From NCBI GenBank assembly GCA_965365655.1, contig CBDUCN010000167.1, positions 1-10,982 of the forward strand: DNA of 10,982 nt. Reading direction: 5' to 3'. This document shows positions 1 to 6,567 of this stretch, piece after piece (the first letter of the stretch is position 1; each line of letters opens with the position of its first letter). The notes under the pieces were generated by a model that saw nothing but the letters and a program-made list of their open reading frames with translations, ran no database searches and was not told the DNA's origin. This DNA comes from JBFHNV01 sp965365655. GTDB lineage: Bacteria; Pseudomonadota; Gammaproteobacteria; HK1. Both the position numbers and the translations under genes were made by a program.

Positions 1-108
1 CGGCGTCTCGCGACCTACGGGGTGGACGTGACCCGCGGCGACGGACGCGTGGTCTCGGTGTTCACCGGCACGGTGTTCATCCTCGGCGATCCGCACCCGC
101 CGGACTGA
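1..108 (+). CDS. PaaI-type hotdog-fold thioesterase, C-terminal fragment
   Basis: Only the last 35 codons and a TGA stop are in the window; the gene starts upstream. The visible peptide has the pattern (A)TYGVDVTR-DGRVVSVFTGTVF, which matches the last two beta strands of PaaI/PaaD-like acyl-CoA thioesterases of the hotdog fold, where the family typically reads Y-x-V-x-V...G-x-x-V-A-x-F-x-G-T. Such enzymes hydrolyse acyl- or hydroxyphenylacetyl-CoA thioesters in the cytoplasm. The catalytic part of the protein is not visible, so neither the substrate nor membership in a phenylacetate pathway can be judged. It converges on the small membrane protein gene at 141-464. Confidence 0.6.
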   Translation, partial: RRLATYGVDVTRGDGRVVSVFTGTVFILGDPHPPD

Positions 109-143
109 CGCACGGCGCGCGCCGCACCGGCCGAGGCGCGTCA
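106..143. terminator. Inverted repeat between convergent genes, possible bidirectional terminator
   Basis: TGACGC (106-111) pairs with GCGTCA (138-143). The two arms contain the TGA stop codons of the two converging genes. Inside lies a 12-base perfect palindrome, CGGCGCGCGCCG (113-124). No T-tract follows on either strand, so if it terminates transcription it is not a classical intrinsic terminator. Confidence 0.35.
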
Positions 144-464
144 GGCGGCCATCAGCAGCGCCTTGAGCTTGGACGCGGCGAGCAGACCCAGCAGCAGGAT
201 CACGCTCGCGTAGACGAACACCGAGACGGTCAGCGTCATCAGCGCGGTGAGCCGGGCGCGGCTGCGCAGCAGCGCCCGGTTGGCCCAGAACAGGCCGCAC
301 ACCAGCGCCGGCACCGACAGGAAGAACAGCCCCGAGCTCACCGGGTTCGCGCCCAGCGTCGCCTCCAGCGCGACCAGCACGAGGCACAGGCACCAGAAGC
401 CGGCGGCCACCGTGGCGGTCTGCTGCAGGCTGACGGTGGTGACAGCGGGGGCGTCGATCGTCAC
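141..464 (-). CDS. Small membrane protein of unknown function
   Basis: I do not recognise this protein. It is 107 residues with a short polar N-terminus (TIDAPAVTT) and about three hydrophobic segments near residues 17-36, 44-62 and 72-96. A basic loop (RALLRSRAR, about 63-71) separates the second and third, and a basic-hydrophobic tail (ASKLKALL) ends the protein. This suggests a small integral inner-membrane protein. The GTG start at 464 is chosen because GGAGG lies 6 bases upstream; an ATG at 509 would give 122 residues but adds an Arg/Pro-rich stretch that looks untranslated. It is transcribed away from the rhodanese gene and converges on the thioesterase gene. Confidence 0.6.
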   Translation of the reverse strand: MTIDAPAVTTVSLQQTATVAAGFWCLCLVLVALEATLGANPVSSGLFFLSVPALVCGLFWANRALLRSRARLTALMTLTVSVFVYASVILLLGLLAASKLKALLMAA

Positions 465-470
465 GACGAG

Positions 471-475
471 CCTCC
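471..475 (-). promoter_or_regulatory. Shine-Dalgarno GGAGG deciding the GTG start at 464
   Basis: Read on the minus strand, GGAGG is followed by six bases (CTCGTC) and then GTG. Motif and spacing are near ideal. They favour the GTG over the upstream ATG at 509 as the start of the small membrane protein. Confidence 0.6.
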
Positions 476-543
476 GGCGCGGCGCACCCGGGCGGAGCAG
501 CGACCACATTACAGGGCACGGGTGCGGGCGGCGAGCCGGCGAC

Positions 544-571
544 TTGAATCCGTGCCGGCGCTTCCTATAGT
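544..571 (+). promoter_or_regulatory. Sigma-70-like promoter of the rhodanese gene
   Basis: TTGAAT (544-549), a 16-base spacer and TATAGT (566-571) match the -35 and -10 consensus at 4 of 6 and 5 of 6 positions. The site is a local AT-rich patch in very GC-rich DNA and lies 29 bases before the ATG at 601, giving an expected leader of about 20-25 bases. The rest of 465-600, between the divergent starts, shows no other clear element. Confidence 0.6.
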
Positions 572-600
572 GGGTCCCTGGATCCCACCGGACCGCGACG

Positions 601-1029
601 ATGCCCACCCCCGTGGCCAAGCCCCTGGCGGCGAAGGACGCCTACGCGCTGCTCCAGGACAATCCGCGGGCGGTGCTGGTGGACATCCGCTCCACGATGG
701 AATACCTGTTCGTGGGCCACCCCACCGGCTCGATTCACGTCGCGTGGATCGACGAGCCGGACTGGACCGTGAACCCGCACTTCGTCACCGACGTGCGCAA
801 GGTGATGCTGGGCGGCGCCACCGCCCACAACGACATCGGCGGCGCGCCGGTGGTGCTCATCTGCCGCAGCGGCAAGCGCTCCATCGACGCCGGCAAGGCG
901 CTGCTGGATGCGGGCTTCAGCGACGTCTACTTCGTCGACGAGGGCTTCGAGGGCGAGCTGGACGAGCACCGCCACCGCGGCACGTCGGGCGGATGGCGCC
1001 ACCACGGGCTGCCGTGGGAGCAGTGCTGA
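601..1029 (+). CDS. Single-domain rhodanese-like sulfurtransferase
   Basis: This is a 142-residue cytoplasmic protein made of one rhodanese domain. N-terminal helix and strand are followed by VLVDIRSTMEY (about 25-35), the usual D-x-R motif after the first strand. The active-site loop is CRSGKRS with catalytic Cys88. A six-residue C-R-S-G-K-R loop is typical of sulfurtransferases rather than Cdc25-like phosphatases. The tail runs from GFEGELDE to GGWRHHGLPW and ends in Cys142. Rhodanese enzymes move sulfane sulfur through a cysteine persulfide; the acceptor here is unknown. The ATG lacks a strong Shine-Dalgarno but fits the promoter upstream and the family start. The gene stands alone and converges on mak with only 6 bases between them. 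Confidence 0.88.
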   Translation: MPTPVAKPLAAKDAYALLQDNPRAVLVDIRSTMEYLFVGHPTGSIHVAWIDEPDWTVNPHFVTDVRKVMLGGATAHNDIGGAPVVLICRSGKRSIDAGKALLDAGFSDVYFVDEGFEGELDEHRHRGTSGGWRHHGLPWEQC

Positions 1030-1035
1030 GCCTGC

Positions 1036-1929
1036 CTACGGCCACAGCCACGCCGCGCCGCGCACGCCGCTGGAATCACCGTGCCGCGGCGGGCGCAGCG
1101 CCGTGAGCACGCTGTCGGAGAACACGTAGCGGCCCCAGCGCGCGGGCACCGCGCCATACAGCCGCGCGACGTTGGACAGTCCGCCGCCGACCACGATCAC
1201 GTCCGGGTCCAGCACGTTGATCACCCCGGCCAGCGCGCGCGCGAGCCGGTCCTCCCACGCGGCCAGCGCGGCTTCGGCCACGGGGTCGCCGGCTGCGGCC
1301 GCGCTCACGACGTCCGCCGCGGCTAGCGGCGCACCGCCGCGGCGACGGTGGTCCGCCGCGAGGGCCGGGCCGCTCAGCCAGGTCTCGATGCAGCCCGCAC
1401 GGCCGCAGTAGCACGCAGGCCCCGGGCGCTCGGCATCCCCCGGACAGGGCAGCGGGTTGTGGCCCCACTCGCCGGCGATGCGGTTCGCACCGGCCAGCAC
1501 CTCACCGCGCACCACGATGCCGCCCCCGACCCCGGTACCCAGGATCACCCCGAACACCGTGTGCGCGCCGGCCGCCGCACCGTCGCGGGCCTCCGACACC
1601 GCGAAGCAGTTCGCGTCGTTCTCGACGCGCACCGGGCGCGCGAGGCGCTCGGCCAGATCCCGATCCAGCGGATGGCCGATCAGCTCGGTACTGTTCGCGT
1701 TCTTCACCCGCCCCGTGGCCGCCGACAGCGCACCGGGGATCCCCACGCCCACGCGGGCGCGCTCACCCAGCGCGGCCTCCATCGATTCCACGAGGCCGGC
1801 GACCGCCTCCACGATCGCGCGGTAGTCGCCGCGCGGCGTCGCGACCCGGCGGCGCAGCCGCTCGCGCCCGTCGTCGGCCAGCGCCAGCGCCTCGATCTTG
1901 GTGCCGCCCAGGTCCACGCCGATGCGCAT
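1036..1929 (-). CDS. mak: Fructokinase (ROK family, Mak type)
   Basis: A 297-residue ROK-family sugar kinase that phosphorylates fructose (and mannose more weakly in E. coli) at position 6 using ATP in the cytoplasm. Visible motifs in order are the phosphate-binding DLGGTKIE (6-13), GVGIPG (61-66), KNANST (76-81), VENDANC with presumed catalytic base Asp105, GTGVGGG (131-137), GEWGHN with zinc ligand His157, the zinc-binding C-Y-C-G-x-x-G-C cluster (Cys173, 175, 180), and VVGGGLSN (246-253). The C-terminus HGDSSGVRGAAWLWP agrees with my recollection of E. coli Mak, so I prefer fructokinase over NagK or glucokinase. The ATG at 1929 begins exactly at the family start; the frame is open further upstream but shows no similarity there. 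No sugar transporter or regulator is adjacent. Confidence 0.88.
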   Translation of the reverse strand: MRIGVDLGGTKIEALALADDGRERLRRRVATPRGDYRAIVEAVAGLVESMEAALGERARVGVGIPGALSAATGRVKNANSTELIGHPLDRDLAERLARPVRVENDANCFAVSEARDGAAAGAHTVFGVILGTGVGGGIVVRGEVLAGANRIAGEWGHNPLPCPGDAERPGPACYCGRAGCIETWLSGPALAADHRRRGGAPLAAADVVSAAAAGDPVAEAALAAWEDRLARALAGVINVLDPDVIVVGGGLSNVARLYGAVPARWGRYVFSDSVLTALRPPRHGDSSGVRGAAWLWP

Positions 1930-2050
1930 GCCGCCGACCGCCCCGCTGCGTGCCGTGTGCCGAGCGGCGCCGCGTGTCCCACGCTTCGCGGCGCCCGGAG
2001 TATCATGCCGTGAACCCGCCCGGCCGTCGCGCTCCCTGCCCACCGCGCCC
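1930..2050. promoter_or_regulatory. Divergent intergenic region between mak and the mpl operon
   Basis: These 121 bases separate the divergent starts of mak and the membrane-protein gene. The only AT-rich patch is AGTATCAT (1999-2006). Read forward it offers a -10-like TATCAT (2001-2006); read in reverse it offers GATACT. No convincing -35 hexamer sits at the right distance on either strand, so this is only a likely place for the promoters. Confidence 0.25.
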
Positions 2051-2566
2051 GTGTACGCCCTCGTCCATCCCTTCGTGCAGCTCGCGCTGCTGCGCAACCG
2101 CCCGCAGGACCTGCCGTGGTCGCCGCTGCTGCTCGCGCTGGTGCTTGCAGCGCACGCGCTGCTGGGCGTGGTGCTGTTCAGCTTCCGGCTGCCGCTCGCG
2201 CAGGCGCTGGGCGCCGGGCTCGCGGGCAGCGCGCTGCTCGCGGTGATGACGGTCTCGCTGCTCGCGGTGAACCGGCTGATGCCGCGCGCGGTGCAGACCC
2301 TCACCGCGCTCGCGGGCGCCGACGTGGTCGTGGGCATCGCCGCGCTGCCGGTCACGGCGTGGCTGCACGGCGACCTCGAGGGCGGCGCCGCCTCCGGCCT
2401 GCCCGGTCTGCTCTACCTCGTGCTGCTCGGATGGAACCTCGCGGTCGCGGGCCACGTGCTGCGCCACGCGCTGGACGCGCCGCTGGCGCTGGGCGTCGTG
2501 ATCGCACTGGTGTTCTACGTGCTGTCGGTGAGCGTCCTCAACGGCATGTTCCCGGGCATCGCGTGA
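2051..2566 (+). CDS. Multi-pass membrane protein of unknown function, first gene of the mpl operon
   Basis: I cannot assign this to a family with confidence; it faintly recalls Yip1-like small membrane proteins. It has 171 residues, starting HPFVQLALLRNRPQDLPWSP, with about five hydrophobic segments near 24-45, 50-72, 82-104, 118-137 and 145-166. It has no signal peptide or catalytic motif I can see. The GTG at 2051 is chosen because the frame upstream is Arg/Pro-rich and overlaps the mak leader; no Shine-Dalgarno is visible. Its TGA stop overlaps the GTG of mpl (GTGA, 2563-2566), so the two are probably translated in a coupled way. That hints at, but does not prove, a role in the envelope or in muropeptide handling. 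Confidence 0.7.
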   Translation: MYALVHPFVQLALLRNRPQDLPWSPLLLALVLAAHALLGVVLFSFRLPLAQALGAGLAGSALLAVMTVSLLAVNRLMPRAVQTLTALAGADVVVGIAALPVTAWLHGDLEGGAASGLPGLLYLVLLGWNLAVAGHVLRHALDAPLALGVVIALVFYVLSVSVLNGMFPGIA

Positions 2567-3918
2567 GGACCCACGTCCTCGGCATCTGCGGCACCTTCAT
2601 GGGTGGCCTCGCACTGCTCGCCCGCGAGCTGGGCCACGCGGTGAGCGGCGCCGACGAGAACGTGTACCCGCCGATGAGCGAGCAGCTCGCCGCGCAGGGG
2701 ATCGCCGTCACCCAGGGCTACGACGCGGCACAGCTCGACGACGATCCCGACGAGGTCGTGGTGGGCAACGCGATGACCCGCGGCAACCCCGTCGTCGAGC
2801 GCCTGCTCGACGACAAGCGCCCGCTGCTCTCCGGCCCCGAGTGGCTGTACCGCCACGTGCTCGCCGGGCGCCGCGTGCTCGCGGTGGCCGGCACCCACGG
2901 CAAGACGACCACCGCCAGCATGCTCGCGTGGATCCTGGAGTCGGCGGGTCACAGGCCCGGCTTCCTGATCGGCGGCGTGCCGCGCAACTTCGGCGTGTCC
3001 GCCCGGCTCGGGCGGGGGCCGTTCGTCGTGGAGGCCGACGAGTACGACACGGCGTTCTTCGACAAGCGCTCGAAGTTCGTTCACTACCGGCCCGACGTGC
3101 TGGCCATCAACAACCTCGAGTTCGATCACGCCGACATCTTCCGCGACCTCGCGGACGTGACGCGCCAGTTCCACCACGTGGTGCGCACGGTGCCGCGCGG
3201 CGGCGCCGTGATCGCGGCCGCCGCGGACCCGGCGGTGGACGAGCTGCTGTCGATGGGCTGCTGGTCGCGGCTGGTGCGCTTCGGCGAGACCGGCGACGGC
3301 TGGCGGATGCGGTTGCTCAGCCCCGATGCGAGCCGCTTCGAGATCGCGACGCCGCAGGGCGCCGTCACGGAGGTGCACTGGACGCTGCTCGGCCGCCACA
3401 ACGCGCTGAACGCGCTGGCCGCCGCCGCGACCGCCCACGAGGCCGGCGTGGACCCCGCCGCCGCCGCCGCGGCGCTGGCCGATTTCCAGAGTCCCCGGCG
3501 ACGGCTGGAGCTTCGGGCCTACGTGAACGGCATCTCCGTCTACGACGACTTCGCGCACCACCCCACCGCCGTCGCGGCGACCCTCGAGGCGCTGCGCGCC
3601 GCGGCGGGCGACGCGCGCATCGTCGCGGTGCTGGACCCGGCGTCGAACACGATGCGCATGGGCGTGCACCGCGACACCCTGGCGCCGGCGCTCGCGCTGG
3701 CCGACCGCGTGCTGCTGCACCGCGCGCCGCGCCTCGCGTTCGACCTCGCGGCGGTGGCCGCGGCGACGCGGGCGCCGACCACGGTGCACGACAGCGTGGA
3801 CGACATCCTCGCCGCGCTGCGCGCGGAGGTGCTGCCGGGCGATCGCATCCTGATCATGAGCAACGGCGGCTTCGGCGGCATCCACGACCGGCTCGCCGCC
3901 GCCCTGGAGGCCGCATGA
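2563..3918 (+). CDS. mpl: UDP-N-acetylmuramate:L-alanyl-gamma-D-glutamyl-meso-diaminopimelate ligase
   Basis: Mpl joins recycled tripeptide L-Ala-gamma-D-Glu-meso-DAP to UDP-MurNAc with ATP, returning cell-wall peptides to peptidoglycan synthesis in the cytoplasm. The 451 residues match the usual length (about 457 in E. coli) and have the three Mur-ligase domains. The N-terminal UDP-binding domain begins HVLGICGTFMGG (4-15). The central ATPase has P-loop GTHGKTTT (110-117), VEADEYD (156-162), FFDKRSKFVHY (165-175) and NNLEFDHADIF (183-193). The C-terminal domain has RRRLELR (312-318), YDDFAHHPT (327-335), SNTMRMG (361-367) and the closing SNGGFGGIH (433-441). The GTG start sits exactly where similarity begins and overlaps the preceding stop. 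The gene overlaps ubiX at its end (ATGA). Confidence 0.97.
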   Translation: MRTHVLGICGTFMGGLALLARELGHAVSGADENVYPPMSEQLAAQGIAVTQGYDAAQLDDDPDEVVVGNAMTRGNPVVERLLDDKRPLLSGPEWLYRHVLAGRRVLAVAGTHGKTTTASMLAWILESAGHRPGFLIGGVPRNFGVSARLGRGPFVVEADEYDTAFFDKRSKFVHYRPDVLAINNLEFDHADIFRDLADVTRQFHHVVRTVPRGGAVIAAAADPAVDELLSMGCWSRLVRFGETGDGWRMRLLSPDASRFEIATPQGAVTEVHWTLLGRHNALNALAAAATAHEAGVDPAAAAAALADFQSPRRRLELRAYVNGISVYDDFAHHPTAVAATLEALRAAAGDARIVAVLDPASNTMRMGVHRDTLAPALALADRVLLHRAPRLAFDLAAVAAATRAPTTVHDSVDDILAALRAEVLPGDRILIMSNGGFGGIHDRLAAALEAA

Positions 3919-4541
3919 ACGCCGCGCGCACGAGCATCGAGAACGTCGCCCTCGCGATCACCGGCGCGTCCGGCGCGGCCTACGGGCTGCGGCTGCTCGA
4001 GGTGCTGCTCGAGCGCGGGGTCCAGGTGCAGCTGATGATCTCGGCGCCGGGGCGCATGGTGATCGCCGAGGAGACGGATCTGCGCCTGCCGTCGCGGGCC
4101 CACGAGATCGCGGCCATCCTGCGCGCGCGCTTCGGCGCGCCGGACGCGCTGCTGCAGGTGTACGCGAAGGAGGACTGGTTCGCGCCGGTGGCGAGCGGCT
4201 CGAACCCGCCGGACGCGTTCGTCGTGTGCCCGTGCACCACCGGCACGCTGGCCGAGATCGCCGCCGGAACCAGCCGCACGCTGATCGAGCGCGCCGCCGA
4301 CGTCGCGCTCAAGGAGGGCCGGCGCATGGTCCTGGTGGTGCGCGAGACGCCGTTCTCGGTGATCCACCTCGAGAACATGCTGAAGCTGGCGCGGGCCGGC
4401 GTCACCATCCTGCCCGCGAACCCGGGCTGGTACCACCGTCCGGAGGCGGTGGAGGACCTGGTGGACTACATCGTCGCGCGCGTGCTGGACCACCTCGACG
4501 TCGCGCACGACCTGGTCCCGCGCTGGGGCAGCGAGCGCTGA
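3915..4541 (+). CDS. ubiX: Flavin prenyltransferase UbiX
   Basis: UbiX attaches a dimethylallyl group to FMN, making the prenylated FMN used by UbiD-type decarboxylases, here most likely for ubiquinone synthesis. The 208-residue protein is a little longer than E. coli UbiX. Visible motifs are the flavin-binding ITGASGAAYG (15-24), ETD with the probable catalytic Glu53, ASGS (93-96), CPCTTGTLAEIAAG (105-118), ERAADVALKEGR with Lys133, VVRETPFS (141-148), HLENMLKL (151-158) and NPGWYHRP with Tyr173. The ATG at 3915 is preceded by GGAGG (3906-3910) at a 4-base spacing and overlaps the mpl stop. No ubiD is in the window. Confidence 0.96.
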   Translation: MNAARTSIENVALAITGASGAAYGLRLLEVLLERGVQVQLMISAPGRMVIAEETDLRLPSRAHEIAAILRARFGAPDALLQVYAKEDWFAPVASGSNPPDAFVVCPCTTGTLAEIAAGTSRTLIERAADVALKEGRRMVLVVRETPFSVIHLENMLKLARAGVTILPANPGWYHRPEAVEDLVDYIVARVLDHLDVAHDLVPRWGSER

Positions 4542-4564
4542 CGGGACGCCGCGGGCGGCTGCCG

Positions 4565-4595
4565 CCGTTCCCGCTCGCGGAGCGGGCGGCAACGG
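4565..4595. terminator. Strong hairpin between convergent ubiX and SDR genes
   Basis: CCCGCTC (4570-4576) and GAGCGGG (4580-4586) form a perfect 7-bp stem with a GCG loop. An outer CCGTT (4565-4569) can pair with AACGG (4591-4595) across a four-base bulge. It lies midway between the two stop codons. There is no long T-tract, so Rho-independent termination is plausible but not textbook; it could serve both directions. Confidence 0.5.
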
Positions 4596-4610
4596 GATTC
4601 TGTCGGGCGC

Positions 4611-5459
4611 CTACAACCCGCGCAGCTCGGCGCGCGACGCGGCGAGCAGCAGGCGGTCCAGCATGCGGGTGCCGAGCACGCGCTTGAGGATCGCGAAGCC
4701 GTAGGTGGGCACGGTGACGTAGTAGCGCGGGCTCGGGCGCCGGCTCTCCAGCGCGTGGATCACCTTGTCGAGCACGGCCGACGCGGGCAGCGTGAAGCGG
4801 CTCTCGCCCGGGCCCGCGAGGCGCGCCTCCACCGCGCGGTAGGTCTCGCGGTGCGGGCTCGCGGCGACGTCCACGTGGCGCGTGAACGCGGCGTGGGAGT
4901 TGTTGCGGAAGCGGCTGGTGATCGGACCCGGCTCGACCAGGCACACGTGGATGCCGGTGCCCGCGAGCTCCTGGCGCAGGGTGTCGCTGAGCGCCTCCAG
5001 CGCGTGCTTGGAGGCCTGGTACGCGCCGCGGAAGCGCATGCTGACGAAGCCCAGCACGGAGCTGTTCTGCACGATGCGTCCCTCGCCGGCGGCGCGCATC
5101 GCCGGCAGCACCCGGCACGCGAGCTGGTGGGCGCCGAACACGTTGGTCTCGAACTGCGCGCGCAGCGCGTCGCGGGACAGGTCCTCGAGCGCGCCGGGCT
5201 GGCCGAAGCCGGCGTTGTTGAACAGCGCGTAGAGCCTGCCGTCGCAGCGCGCGAGCACCTCGGCGACCGCGGCGTCGACGGACGCCGCGTCGTCCACGTC
5301 CAGGCGCAGCGCCTCCAGGCCCGCCGCAGCGAGGTCCGCGACGTCGCCGTCGTCGCGCGCGGTCGCGAACACCCGGTAGCCACGCGCCGCGAGGCCCGTC
5401 GCGCACTCGCGGCCGATGCCCGTCGAGCAGCCCGTGATGAGCACGCTGCGCCCGCTCAC
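4611..5459 (-). CDS. Short-chain dehydrogenase/reductase, YbbO-like
   Basis: A 282-residue classical SDR oxidoreductase using NAD(P)H; the substrate is unknown. It has the Rossmann motif TGCSTGIG (9-16), LDVDD (53-57), NNAG (81-84), a catalytic serine at 133 or 134 in QNSSVLG, the pair Tyr147/Lys151 in YQASK, and PGPITSRF (177-184). The order and the tail (FTLPASAVLDKVIHAL, later AILKRVLG) resemble E. coli YbbO, whose relatives act on aldehydes, retinal-like or hydroxysteroid-like compounds. The GTG start is set by its overlap with the yjbQ stop (GTGA, 5456-5459) and an AGGGA about 8 bases upstream. It is the last gene of the pdxH-yjbQ-SDR run and ends just after the hairpin at 4565-4595. Confidence 0.85.
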   Translation of the reverse strand: MSGRSVLITGCSTGIGRECATGLAARGYRVFATARDDGDVADLAAAGLEALRLDVDDAASVDAAVAEVLARCDGRLYALFNNAGFGQPGALEDLSRDALRAQFETNVFGAHQLACRVLPAMRAAGEGRIVQNSSVLGFVSMRFRGAYQASKHALEALSDTLRQELAGTGIHVCLVEPGPITSRFRNNSHAAFTRHVDVAASPHRETYRAVEARLAGPGESRFTLPASAVLDKVIHALESRRPSPRYYVTVPTYGFAILKRVLGTRMLDRLLLAASRAELRGL

Positions 5460-5899
5460 GCTGCCTGTCCCTGCACGGTGACCGTGATCCGGCGCCGGTG
5501 CGGCGCGGTGCGGTGCTCCCACAGGTACACGCCCTGCCACGTGCCGAGGTCGCAGCGCCCGCCGTGCACGGGAATCGCGAGCCCGGCCTGCGTGAGCACG
5601 CTGCGCACGTGCGCCGGCATGTCGTCGGGCCCCTCCGCGGTGTGCCGGAAGCGCGGGTCGCCATCGGGCGCGAGGTCGCGCATGAAGGTCTCGAGGTCGC
5701 GCAGCACGTCCGGATCGGCGTTCTCGCACAGCATCAGCGACGCGCTGGTGTGGTGCACGAACACGTGGCACAGGCCGCGCGCGACGCCGGACTCGCCGAC
5801 GATGGCCTGCACCCGCGCGGTGAGCTCCACCGGGCCGCGCCCGTGCGTCGAGACCGTGACGGACTCGCTCGCGACCACGCCCGCCGCACGCGCGCTCAC
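5456..5899 (-). CDS. yjbQ: YjbQ family protein (UPF0047, secondary thiamine-phosphate synthase)
   Basis: This 147-residue protein belongs to the YjbQ/UPF0047 family, small trimeric beta proteins. E. coli YjbQ has a weak thiamine-phosphate synthase activity; the main physiological role is unsettled. Family signatures are all present: VFVHHTSASL (46-55), CENADPDV with Glu59 (58-65), HTAEGPDDMPAH (86-97) and LGTWQGVYLWEHR (118-130), ending in a strand RRRITVTVQG. The histidines and acidic residues of these motifs form the presumed metal/active site of the family. The GTG at 5899 overlaps the pdxH stop (GTGA) and gives a length close to the 138 residues of E. coli YjbQ. Its own stop overlaps the SDR start. 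Confidence 0.9.
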   Translation of the reverse strand: MSARAAGVVASESVTVSTHGRGPVELTARVQAIVGESGVARGLCHVFVHHTSASLMLCENADPDVLRDLETFMRDLAPDGDPRFRHTAEGPDDMPAHVRSVLTQAGLAIPVHGGRCDLGTWQGVYLWEHRTAPHRRRITVTVQGQAA

Positions 5900-6483
5900 G
5901 GAAACAGCAGACCCTTGCGCCACGTGCCGGCCTCGTGCACGTAGAGCGTGCGCTCGTGCAGGCGGTTCTCGATGCCGCGCCAGAACTCGATGCGCTCGGG
6001 GACGACCCGGTAACCCGACCAGTGCGGCGGGCGCGGCACGTCGCGCCCGGCATAGCGCGCGTCCACCTGCTCCAGCGCCTGCTCGAAGGTCTCCCGGGAG
6101 TCCAGCGGCCGCGACTGCTGCGACGCCCACGCGCCGACCTGGCTCATGCGCGGGCGGGTCGCGAAGTACGCGTCGCCCTCCTCCTCGGAGACCTTCTCCA
6201 CCGGCCCTTCCACCCGGACCTGCTCGTGCAGCTCGTTCCAGTAGAAGCACAGCGCCGCGTACGGGTTCGCGGCGATGTCGCCGCCCTTGCGGCTCTCGTA
6301 GTTCGTGTAGAACACGAAGCCGCGCGCGTCGTGGCCCTTGAGCAGCACGATGCGGCTGGACGGGCGGCCGTCGGCGCCCACCGTCGCGACGTTCACGGCG
6401 TTCGCGTCGCGAAGCCCCGAGGCCATGGCCCGGGCGAACAGCTCATCGAAGCGCGCGAGCGCCTCGGCGTGGAGATCGGTCAT
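5896..6483 (-). CDS. pdxH: Pyridoxamine/pyridoxine 5'-phosphate oxidase
   Basis: PdxH oxidises pyridoxine or pyridoxamine phosphate to pyridoxal phosphate using FMN and oxygen, in the final step and salvage of vitamin B6. The 195-residue protein has FMN-binding RIVLLK (44-49) and FYTNYESRKG (59-68), then QVRVEG (88-93), RPRMSQVGAWASQQS (110-124), and the active-site segment FWRGIENRLHER with Arg174 and His176, corresponding to Arg197 and His199 of E. coli. The start MTDLHAEALARF matches the short form I recall from xanthomonads, which lacks the N-terminal extension of the E. coli enzyme (218 residues). An in-frame ATG at 6525 would add 14 residues; neither start has a strong Shine-Dalgarno. 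It heads a coupled run with yjbQ and the SDR gene. Confidence 0.95.
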   Translation of the reverse strand: MTDLHAEALARFDELFARAMASGLRDANAVNVATVGADGRPSSRIVLLKGHDARGFVFYTNYESRKGGDIAANPYAALCFYWNELHEQVRVEGPVEKVSEEEGDAYFATRPRMSQVGAWASQQSRPLDSRETFEQALEQVDARYAGRDVPRPPHWSGYRVVPERIEFWRGIENRLHERTLYVHEAGTWRKGLLFP

Positions 6484-6545
6484 GGAAGAGTCCGCTGCAG
6501 GTTCGGTCCGGTAAGGGGTGCGCATGATCGCACGCGCGGGCGCGC

Positions 6546-6567
6546 GCCGTCGCCCCTGCGCGACGGC
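6546..6567 (-). terminator. Hairpin immediately after the YeeZ-like gene
   Basis: GCCGTCGC (6546-6553) and GCGACGGC (6560-6567) are perfect 8-base inverted repeats with a 6-base loop. The first arm, in the direction of transcription, begins right after the TGA stop at 6568-6570. A second GC-rich inverted repeat (around 6533-6546) follows, without a T-tract. It probably separates the YeeZ-like gene from pdxH. The remaining 6484-6545 must hold any pdxH promoter, but no clear -10 or -35 pair is visible. Confidence 0.45.

Noticed and set aside
465..509. ATG at 509 as the start of the small membrane protein
   Set aside because: The GTG at 464 has a near-perfect GGAGG at 6 bases, and the extra 15 residues are Arg/Pro-rich with no similarity.
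1930..2355. Open-frame extension of the mak gene upstream to 2355 on the minus strand
   Set aside because: The added Ser/Ala/Arg-rich sequence is antisense to the membrane-protein gene and has no family similarity; Mak similarity begins exactly at the ATG at 1929.
2116..2562. Plus-strand frame extending mpl upstream to 2116
   Set aside because: It is an Arg/Ala-rich shadow of the membrane-protein gene in another frame; Mpl homologues begin at the GTG at 2563.
2515..3885. A 456-codon open frame antisense to mpl
   Set aside because: Its composition (His, Arg, Val, Ala repeats) is the usual complement of a GC-rich coding gene; there is no domain and mpl is unambiguous.
4755..6341. A 528-codon plus-strand open frame across SDR, yjbQ and pdxH
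   Set aside because: It is antisense to three well-recognised genes, has low-complexity Arg/Ala composition and no recognisable motif.
6484..6525. ATG at 6525 as the pdxH start
   Set aside because: The MTDLHAEALARF start matches short PdxH proteins; the 14 extra residues do not. Kept as an alternative because neither start has a strong ribosome site.
6533..6546. CGCGCG-rich repeat as a regulatory operator
   Set aside because: In DNA this GC-rich, alternating CG runs arise often by chance; it may only add to the adjacent hairpin.
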